A stretch of DNA of 64,000 bases from contig JAITYX010000012.1 in NCBI GenBank assembly GCA_021018815.1, positions 9,349,001 to 9,413,000 of the forward strand. Reading direction: 5' to 3'. Positions 55,741-64,000 of this stretch are shown one piece after another. Position numbers and translations under genes: made by a program. Numbering within the stretch: position 1 is the stretch's first letter; the number at the start of each line of letters is the position of its first letter. Under the pieces are notes generated by a model, which worked only from the letters and a program-made list of their open reading frames with translations, did not search any database and had not been told where the DNA came from. The stretch is from Talinum fruticosum (lineage: Eukaryota > Streptophyta > Magnoliopsida > Caryophyllales > Talinaceae).

Positions 55741-57347
55741 TAAGGACTCGGACTTTATACTTCCAATTTTCTCGAGTTCCATCAAGGAATCAGGTATAAG
55801 ACTTCATCTCTTATAGGGTTTTGATTTCATGTCATTTCATGTGCCTTAGAAACTTTTCCGAGTGATATAGCATTTTCTCCGAGTGTTATAGAAACTACTG
55901 TATATGTTTATGCTTGATTCCGACTAACTTAGAAAGCATACTTCTACATGCCACTTCACACTCAGTTCCGAGTCACTCAACACTTAGGTATATCGCATGT
56001 TCAAACACTTTCTTTCACGCGCATAAACTCAAGTCCGACTTCGTGTTCCAGGAATTATATTGTTAATTCACTATTCTAAGTCGAGCATATCTTGTTTGAA
56101 CTTTGTTTAGTCTAGATCAAGTTTGTCTACTCGATTTCCTCCTTTTCACTTGATTATATTCTAGACTGACTAAGATGGAATTTGAGTATCATGGATATTA
56201 GACTCAGAAAATTCCATTCCTTTTTCGACTCGGATAATTAATCACTTAATTATCTAAATTATGTTATTATCTCGTGTCTAATCTTGGAGCAAAGTATTTT
56301 ATACTTTGAGAACCAAATTGATTTACTTTTGTAGGTTATTCAAATGAGGCTATCCTATTTTTGAATTACAAAAGTAACCGGCTTCAAAACGTCAAATCAC
56401 CAGCGAGACAAGGCTTTTTCCACCTCTAACCTAGCCCCGAAACCGTGTCAAGGTTGTCCGTTTCCAAAGCCGGAAATCTGCAACACTAAGCTCAACGGTG
56501 GTTTCCACCTTACTTTTCAAGACACCACCAGTGGTTTTAGGACTTCCAAAGGAGTCAAGAGCCATTGCCTAACGTTCATATCTCAACGGATATTTTACGA
56601 GTGACTCGGAAAATCCATTACAACGGTCACAAAGGATTTCCAGTCGGAAGATGGACACAACGGCTAAGTTGCTTAGTCATCTATAAATAGAAGCCATCTT
56701 TCAAGACTTGAAGATTTGCTAAACCAATTGTTAATACACATACTTGAGCAAAAGTCATTGTATTCATTCTCAATCTTCTACTTAGAACTCCAATTCCGTA
56801 TTTAATACTTCTCCGAGTTGTAAGGTCTTATACTCGATTACAAACTCTCTTTCTTACTTTCTAAGTAAGGCCCCTTGACTCGAACTATAAGGGTTAACTC
56901 AGCTCGGTTGTCCCTAACTGTAAGGGTTATCTTAGTTAGGAAGTACTAGATCGGATAAGGGAATTTCCGAGTCTAGGAAAAACTTGTAAGGAGTTGTCTA
57001 AGGGAGCAACTCGGGTTGAGTCGACCTACTATATTTTGTGGACTCAAAATAGTGGATTTGACTTCGTGTTTGGATTAGCACGATCCGTGGTTTTCTCGCC
57101 CTAGGAGGGTTTCCACGTACTTTCCGAGTTATCACTTTTTTGAGTGCATTCTAGACTCAAACAGTTTTAAAGTTCTGTTTGATCTGTTTCTTCATTCTTT
57201 ACTCGAACTCGAGTCGGTGCTTTTCCGAGTTCATCCTTGACTCCCACTCACCTCATAATCATATCTATTTTAAATTTCAAGCAAATTTCATTATCACCCT
57301 ATTCACCCCCTCTAGGGTGACTTAGCCTCTCCAAGAGCAAACCTTCA
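55741..57347 (+). mobile_element. Solo LTR in C5 ORF3
   Basis: Plus-strand family LTR, TAAGGACTCG...AAACCTTCA, 1607 bp. Flanks CGACC (55736-55740) and TGACC (57348-57352) are a duplication with one change. It lies opposite to its host element. TATA box ATCTATAAATAGAAGCC at about 56680. ORF3 of C5 continues on both sides. Confidence 0.85.
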
Positions 57348-58728
57348 TGACCCACTCGGACTACTATCCGAGCTTATCACTTCCGGTTGGGGTTCTAGAG
57401 CACCTTGGCCGCGAGCTGCGTCGGCTATCGTTTACGCTTCTTTCTTCCCTTCTTCTTTCTCCTCGGACAGAGCTGCCTCAGCTGCAGGCTACGCTTCTTC
57501 TCCTTCTTCTTCTTCTTCTTCTTCTTCCCCTGCAGAGGGGATTTGGCCGGACTTAAGGATTCTTCGAAGTATCCGAGTCAATCGGATCTCGAGCCGCCTT
57601 AGAGCGTCTTTCTCGAAGGAGCTCAATCATCTCCCTTTGCTACTTGACTAGTGCTTTCATCTCAAGAAGCACGTCTTGTTGCTCTCGGCTTTGGGATTGA
57701 ACAGTTTTCGATTGATTGTCATAGATCGAAGAACAGTCTTAAATGACCGGAGGGTGTCCTTGAATTCGGTGGACACGAGGAAAGCTTGTCCTTTATGGCA
57801 ATGGACAAAGCAGAAGAGAGAATATGAGAAACACCCGAGGTGGAGGCACCACCAGATGGAGGAGGTAGAGAGAGAGGAGGTTGAGTCCGAGTCCGAGGCG
57901 GAGAAGGAGGCCTCGGCTTCGAGCTATGGACCTAGACACCCGGTTGGGTCCCTTGGTATCCATACCCAAGAAGTTCTTTCTTGCCAACGACAATGGCAGC
58001 TTCGAAACCGCGTTAGGATCCGAGGGAAGAGGAACTTTGAATTGCTTGAAGATTAGGGTGAGAAAAGCCCCGAAAGGAAGTGGGGTGGACTTCTTGGTCT
58101 AAGTCTAAGCGAGCACGACTGCCATTTGGTCGACTATAGCGAGAAAGAGGTCTACTTTGTAGCCCCGAAGAATGTCGTAAGGAGCTTTAAGATGCTTGGA
58201 GTTAGGGTTCTCCTTGCTAGAATGCTGAGAGAAGAAAGTCCTCATCGAGCATAAAGCACGGAAGACGAGCTTCTAACTTGAATTGAGTCACGGAGAAGTT
58301 TTTACGTGACTTAGGAACTCTTTAACATATTTTTCGAAGAATTAATCAGCAACCTCGTTGAAAGGTATGGGGTTGCTGTTGAGGAAAAGAGAAAAGACTT
58401 TGAAGAGACGGTGAAGAAGAGAGGTGTTGATGCGAACCGTGACGTTTTGAAGTCTAGAGGTGAGGATACCCTCGGAGCTAGAGAGGTTAGAATAAAACTC
58501 AAAAACGAGTTCGGGTATATGAACTTGCTGAAATAGAGGAATTGTAAACCCCTGTTGATTTGATGTGAGCCAACCACAAAAACTTTGTGGCGGGAAAAAT
58601 TTGTCATCAAACATTAGATGTTGGGTGACAACGATTTTCGAGGGATTGGAGGGGCCTTCCTGGCTTTTAGAATGAGGTTTCTTGGTGGCGGAACCAAGAA
58701 AATCAGGGTAGGAACCTCTTTTCGACAT
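57348..58728 (-). pseudogene. C5 ORF3, N-terminal and central piece
   Basis: Starts MSKRGSYPDFLGSATKK at 58728; open to 58342, giving the best N-terminal block of all copies: LMFDDKFFPPQSFCGWLTSN, HIPELVFEFYSNLSSSEGIL, TVRINTSLLHRLFKVFSLFL, NSNPIPFNEVAD. Further on, LVGKKELLG-like (57985), a Pro/Ser-rich stretch (57900-57850) and ELLRERRSKAARDP (57630-57590). Its Glu/Lys-rich linker lies at 57550-57420. Broken by several frameshifts after 58342. Confidence 0.65.
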
Positions 58729-58971
58729 GTTTGTAAGAAAGAGAGAGATGAACTTTTGAGAGAGAGAGAAATAGCTCGATGAGAGTGAGCGAAGAAAAAA
58801 TGAGAGAGTAGAAAGAGAGAGCTGAGAGTAACAGATGCTTACTTGAGACTTCTTACACTTATCTTGAGAGCGATGAAATCTTCTTCGAACGTAGAAAGCT
58901 TGCTCAAGTTGAAGTAAGTGAGAGAGAGTGTGTGTAAGGAGTAAAGTAGCGTAATGAAGGAAAATAGATGC

Positions 58972-58980
58972 TCTTTATAG
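58972..58980 (-). promoter_or_regulatory. C5 internal TATA box upstream of ORF3
   Basis: Minus strand CTATAAAGAGCATCTATTTT, 245 bp before the ATG at 58728, equivalent to C1 TATAAATAGCGTCTATTCAT with one base changed. Confidence 0.55.
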
Positions 58981-59118
58981 AGAAAGAAATATCCTTCGAG
59001 GTACGTTCTAACCTGACTCTTCAACGGTCGCCTCGGACCAGTGTGACTGTTCCGCTCTCCAACGGTTTGAATTCTAGTGATTGTATCCCAATGGTTAGTT
59101 GTCCGATCGATGCGTACG

Positions 59119-59146
59119 AGAGAGAGAGAGAGAGAGAAAGAGAGAT
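59119..59146 (-). repeat. C5 CT microsatellite in pol-ORF3 spacer
   Basis: GA run on the + strand (CT on the coding strand), about 140 bp upstream of the internal TATA box; positional counterpart of C1, C3 and C4. Confidence 0.6.
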
Positions 59147-59385
59147 TTTAAAAGAAATTTCTAAAATTCTCCACCGATCTAGAGATGATTTCGGAAGTTT
59201 GATGTCCATTTTTCTCAAAATCCGAGTTTGACTCGGTGAAGTTTCGAGTGACTCGAAACCGCAGACAAACAATAGCTCATAGCTCAGTATCACTAGCTCA
59301 ACTGAACTAATTGTTATTTTAAAGATAGAAAGCGTATATCACATAAACATGCAAAGAAAATTTTACTCGGAAAAGCACATAATTA

Positions 59386-60840
59386 TGCATTGATCATGCC
59401 AAGCTCATTCCTAATAAAGCAAAACTGATCCTCACTAAGTGGCTTAGTAAAGATATCACCTAACCGAAGTTTGGTAGGAATGAATTCAAGTTCAATATCA
59501 CCTTTCTCAGAATGGTCTCTTAGAAAATGTTACTTGACCTCAATGTGTTTTGTCTTTGAGTGCTGAACTGGGTTCTTGGTGATACTGATTGCACTTTGAT
59601 TGTCACAGTTGATTGGAATTGATTTGAATAAAAGTCCAAGATCTCTCAAGTGTTGCTTGATCCATAAAATCCGAGCAAAACATGCTCCAGCTGCAATGTA
59701 CTCAACTTCAGCAGTTGATAGAGCTACCGAGTTTTGCTTCTTTAAGTGCCAAGATATCGGGATTGACCCGAAACTGGTAGGCTCCTGAGGTGCTCTTTCT
59801 ATCAACTTTGTACCCAACATAGTCAGCATCCGAGTATCCAGGTGAGAGTCGGTTCGAGTCTCTTGAGTACCATAGAGCTAGATTCCGAGTCCCTCTAAGA
59901 TATCTAAATATTCTCTTCACCGCAGTGAGATGTGATTCTTTTGGATTAGCTTGAAATCTTGCACACGGACATACACTAAACATTATGTCTGGCCTACTGA
60001 AAGTAAGATATAGCAAAGATCCAATCATACCTCGATAGAGTTTCGATCTACTACTTTACCTTTTTCATCCGAGTCTTGTTTTATGCTGCTACTCTTAGGT
60101 GTTGCTGCATGTTTTGAGTCTTGAAGTTTGTACTTCTTCAGCAGCTCCTTGGTATACTTTGATTGATGGACATAGATGCCATCTTTGTCTTGCTTGATTT
60201 GTAGACCAAGGAAGAAATTGAGTTCTTCCATCATACTCGTTTGAAATTCCTATCTCATTAACTCAGAAAAATATCAACACGGAATTTCATTAGTAGCTCC
60301 AAAGATTATGTCATGAACATAGATCCGAGCAATAAGAAAGTCTTTCCCCTTGGTTTTTATAAAAAGAGTCTTATCAATCTGACCTCTTCTAAAATCATTT
60401 TCAAACAAGAAATTGCTCGATCTTTCATACCAAGCTCGGGGAGCTTGTTTAAGACCATAGACAGACTTTTTGCAATTTGAAAACATGATTTGGAAATTTT
60501 GAGTTTTCAAATCCAGGGGTTGCTCAACATAGACTTCCTCTTCAATGAAACCATTAAGGAATGCACATTTAACATCCATTTGATATAATTTGATATTCAT
60601 GCTAGATGTCAATGCAAATAAGATTCTAATAGCTTCAATTCGGCAACAGGTGCAAAGGTTTCCCCAATATCAATCCCTTCTTCTTGATTGTAACCTTGAG
60701 CCACAAGTCTGGCCTTATTTCGACTACCAATCCACCTTCATCCAGCTTTGTTCTTGAAAACCCATTTGGTTCCTATGACTGGGTGGTCGAAGGTTGTTTG
60801 GTCGAGTCCGAACTTGGTTTCTTTCGAATTAATTGAGTTC
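59386..60840 (-). pseudogene. C5 reverse transcriptase and RNase H
   Basis: RT (60612-60274): MDVKCAFLNGFIEEEVYVEQ, VYGLKQAPRAWYERS, GRGQIDKTLF-like block; the catalytic box reads IYVHDIIFGA, so the first aspartate of YVDD is His. 60234-60025 ELNFFLGLQIKQDKDGIYVH and YTKELLKKYKLQDSKHAATP. RNase H 60028-59386: YLTFSRPDIMFSVCPCARFQ, HLTAVKRIFRYLRGTRNLAL, LSTAEVEYIAAGACFARILW, CDNQSAISITKNPVQHSKTK. Frame changes near 60250, 60030 and 59700. Confidence 0.85.
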
Positions 60841-61379
60841 CTCTTGCATGGCCTCTACCCATTCACATTCATTTAGGGCCTCTAGTGCATTTCTAGGTTC
60901 AGTTAATGAAATGAATGCAGTGAATGCACATAGATTTTGTGGACGAGGAACGAGTTCTTACCCCACCGTTGATATCAAACAAGATGTTTTCGAGTGGGTG
61001 GCCCTCGAAGCATACTTGAATGCTCTACCTGTTCTCTGGTTCACCAGATCTGTAGGTTGAATTGGTTGATCTTCGAAGTCTGTTCCGATTGAGCTTGTTC
61101 ATCTTATTGACCTTAAACATTCTGAGTTGGTTCTTGAGTTGTCTCATTCCGAGTCAAGTTGTTCCGAGTCACTTCATTCTGAGTGACTTTGATTTGATTC
61201 TTAATGAGCTCATTTTCACCAAGATCATCATCTCTGCTGAGCTTTAGGTCCGAGAATGGTTACTCACTCGATTTTTCCTATTCAATCTCATCAAAGACAA
61301 CGTGGATGCTTTCTTCCACTTTGTTAGTTCGTTTATTGAAAATACGATATGCTTTGCTATAAGATGAATAACCAAGAAA

Positions 61380-62560
61380 AATACCTTCATCTCGATCGAG
61401 CATCAAACTTGATCAGGTGATCCTTACCATTATTGTGAACAAAACACTTACACCCAAAGGGTTTGAAATATGAAATATTGGGTTTCTTCCCTTTATAGAG
61501 CTCGTATGGAGCTTTCTTTAGGATGGGTCCGATGAGGCATCTTTTTAATGTGTAGTTTACTCGTGTTGATCGCCTCAGCCTAGAAATAGTAGGGTAGATC
61601 ATGTTCAATCATCATTATCCTTCCTATTTCTTCAAGAGCTTGGTTCTTTCTCTCCACTACTCCATTTTGTTGAGGAGTTCTTGGCGCTCGAAATTGTGGG
61701 AGATGTCATTCTTATCACAAAACTTTGCAAATTCCGAGTAGTTGAACTCCCTTCCATGATCAGTTCAAATTCTTTGAATCTAAGTCCGAGACTCAACTTG
61801 AATTTTCCTGCGTAACTTGATGAACTCTTTGAAAGCTTCATTTTTGTGCTTAAGAAAACAAACCCAAGTAAATTGTGAGTAGTCATCAACAATCACAAGC
61901 ACATATGATTTACCTCCGAGACTCTTGACAGGGATTTCACCACATAAATCCATATGCAACATTTCAAGCACTTAGGATGTGGAAATGGTTTTGGAGATTT
62001 GAAAGATGACTTGACCTGTTTCCCTTTTGTGCATGCTTCACGATTTTGTCTTTCTTAAATGCACAGTTAGGCAATCCTCTAACTAAACCATGAGAACCAA
62101 GCTTCTTAATGGTATGCATGCTAATATGACCCAATCTATGCCATGTCCATGAATCATCATGTAGAGATGCTTTTAAGCAAGATAGATTCTGACTTGGGTC
62201 GAAAGAGGAATAATATAGGTGTTACCCGATCTCTTACCCGAGAGCTTGGTCTCCTTGGTAGTATCATCGAAATATAAAAGTTGGTCCGAGTGAATCTTAC
62301 CTCTTGACCTTTGTCACACAATTGAGAGATGCTAAGCGGATTGTACTTTAATCCCTTGATAAGATATACTCGGGCTGACTAGATCGTTTCCTTTTCCAAT
62401 CTTACCTATCCCAATTATCTTACCCTTATTGTCATCTCCAAATGTGACTTTGCCTCCCTTGTACTCTTCTTACTCGAAAAGAGTCTTGGATTTCCTAACA
62501 TGTGACGTGAGCATCCACTCGTCCAGTACCAATGCCCTTTTGTTCTTTTCGAGCCACCTG
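61380..62560 (-). pseudogene. C5 protease and integrase
   Basis: Protease (62520-62490): GACGAGTGG replaces the family GACAGTGG, so D-S-G is broken by one base. Integrase: LHMDLCGEIPVKSLGGKSYV (first D, 61960), VDDYSQFTWVCFLKHKNEAF, then PQQNGVVERKNQALEEI-type block (61680, E) and CLIGPILKKAPYELYKGKKP, YFKPFGCKCFVHNNGKDHLI (61500-61400). The linker region 60841-61380 holds IHVVFDEIE-like sequence and repeated Thr/Gln/Asn-Glu residues. Confidence 0.8.
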
Positions 62561-62602
62561 CAAGTCGAACCAACCTAACCTTTCTCACTTCCTCTAATGA
62601 AC

Positions 62603-64000
62603 CTAGTAACTCCCTTTACTGTGGTCCTTTTTGAAGAAGAAGACTCTTGGGAACCCGGATTTGAATAACTTTGGGTTTGGTCGGATTCCGAGTCTCTCTT
62701 TTAGGAAACTGAGTCCGTGTCTCTTTCTTTTGAAACTCTTTCCTTTTATAAACAGGAGGAGATGGTTTTCTCCTGTAAGCTGGTCTCGGCTCAGTCCTCC
62801 TTTCATTCTTATGAATGGGACCATGCTCTGTCTTCCTGAACTTCACAGTCATGGAATCCTTTTGAAAAGCTCCGAGTAGGAATTGGATTCCTCCTCTTTG
62901 TTAAAACGAAGTCCTTCTTTTTGAAGGAGACACATTGAGACCCTAAGAGCATGTCAAGGTTTTTCTAACCTTGAGTAAATTGGAAAACAAGCTTTTGAGA
63001 CTAATTGAGCTCTTGCTTCGGATGCTCATTTTCTCTTCGAGTGACTCGGACTTAGTTTCATTAGATTGACCACTAGTCTTGAGTTCTCTTAGAGTAAGTC
63101 TCAGCTTTTCTAATTCATTTTTCAAAGAGATGCTCTCGAATTAACGGACTCAAGTTATTCTTTAAACCGAGAAGAATCGAATTGGACTTTCTTCCAAAGT
63201 ATAAATATATTTAGCTAAATCAACTTTGGAGAACTTGAGGAAGTATTCAATTACCTCCCGAGCATTTGTTTCCTCACCGTCCGAGTGATTTTAGTCTAAC
63301 TCGATTCCGCTTCGAGTTTGAGAGTGCCATCGGACACTTGGAGTCATCCGAGTCCTCATCATCTTCTTATGAGTCTTCATCACTCCAAGTGGCCATCATA
63401 GCCTTTTTCTTCTTTCTGTCCCTCTTTCTCCTGGGACAGTCTTTGACTATGTGTTCCTTGCTGCCACATTCAAAACAACTGGAGTACTTAGTTAAAGATA
63501 ACTTTGAAGGTGAAGAATGTTTACCTTTTTTATCCTTCTTGTGTTTCTTATAGAACTCTTCCCTTGGCTTCTTATCCCATCTCTTATGCTTCATCGTTCT
63601 TTTGAAGCCTCTAGCGATAACTGCCATGGGATCATCTTCCGAGTCAAAGGAACTTAGATTTGCTTCTCTATTTTCCGAGGCCTTTAGTGTGATGTTCTTG
63701 TTAGTGCCGACCTCTGTATCCTCCTCTTCCAGGTGGATCTCATGGGTGAGTAGCTTCCCAATGAGTTCGTCCGGCTTCGATAAGGACAGGTTCCGAGCCG
63801 CTTCGATGGTCGTAAGCTTGGGACCCCATCTTCTCTTGGGTAGACTTCTGAGTTTCTTTCTCGCACATTTCCTCGTGAGAATATTTTCTACCCAGAGATT
63901 TGAGATTGTTAGTAATCTCGTGAAGTGGATGAACATCCGAGTGATGTTCTCTTCTCGGCTCCATCTTGAACAGCTCGTACTTGTGAAGATATTGGCTAAT
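62603..64000 (-). pseudogene. C5 gag, start beyond window
   Basis: UBN2-type core and C-terminus in one 189-codon frame (63936-63367): RSLPKRRWGPKLTTIEAARN, LIGKLLTHEIHLEEEDTEVG, and an intact CCHC knuckle CFECGSKEHIVKDC (63436-63477), then a basic run (PRRKRDRKKKKAMM). 63125-62943 is a coiled coil (KNELEKLRLTLRELKTSGQS). 62852-62616 has KTEHGPIHKNERRTEPRPAY and KPKVIQIRVPKSLLLQKGPQ. The best preserved gag in the window. Confidence 0.8.

Larger units (their letters stand above)
53520..64000 (-). mobile_element. Copia element C5, runs off the window
   Basis: Minus strand: gag (from 64000), protease, integrase, RT, RNase H, ORF3 (split by a solo LTR), polypurine tract and 3' LTR. The 5' LTR and start of gag lie beyond the window. 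Confidence 0.85.

Overview
The window is nuclear DNA from a flowering plant, from a gene-poor block made almost wholly of nested transposable elements. The evidence is plant-type Ty1/copia and Ty3/gypsy polyproteins, a CACTA transposase remnant, long LTRs, solo LTRs and initiator-Met-tRNA-type primer sites. The species cannot be told from the sequence. I see no intact host gene, no tRNA or rRNA gene and no prokaryotic feature. Nearly every coding region is broken by frameshifts and stops, so element genes are given as pseudogenes.

Layout. (1) 1-3600: 3' end of a Tat-like Ty3/gypsy element (+), with an antisense plant-mobile-domain (PMD) gene and a 3' LTR from 2054. (2) 3600-6740: unassigned DNA, a purine-rich tract, then a CACTA remnant with one terminus at 4586, subterminal repeats and a TNP2-type C-terminus on the minus strand. 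(3) 6740-21060: a Tat-like gypsy element on the minus strand: 3' LTR, antisense PMD copy, a second antisense gene, integrase, RNase H, RT, protease and gag. A copia solo LTR interrupts gag. (4) 21060-21885: inverted fragment of a related gypsy element. (5) 21886-32423: copia element C1 (+). (6) 32424-34822: copia fragment C2 (-). (7) 34831-43516: copia element C3 (+), internally deleted, carrying a 2.5 kb gypsy-type solo LTR. (8) 43517-53101: copia element C4 (-), carrying a solo LTR with a perfect ATACC duplication. (9) 53102-53519: old LTR scrap. (10) 53520-64000: copia element C5 (-), carrying another solo LTR and running off the window.

C1-C5 belong to one SIRE/Maximus-like family: LTRs of the form TGAAG...CTTCA, AAAAGGGGAGATT polypurine tract, long gag with a CCHC knuckle and coiled coil, then protease, integrase, RT and RNase H. 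Four of the five (C1, C3, C4, C5) keep a third gene downstream of RNase H. It sits behind a 560-660 bp spacer that holds, in every copy, a CT microsatellite and a TATA box. The gypsy elements likewise keep TATA boxes 120-135 bp upstream of their antisense genes. Element-encoded accessory genes with what look like private promoters, in two unrelated superfamilies, are the most interesting signal here.

A second theme is a local sequence anomaly. At many sites where paralogous copies read CAG, CCAAG or CTGAG, individual copies read CGAG, CGG, CTCGG or TCGAG, often with a one-base indel that breaks a frame. This may be a real mutation pattern or an assembly error at methylated CHG sites, and it affects how many of the pseudogene calls should be believed.
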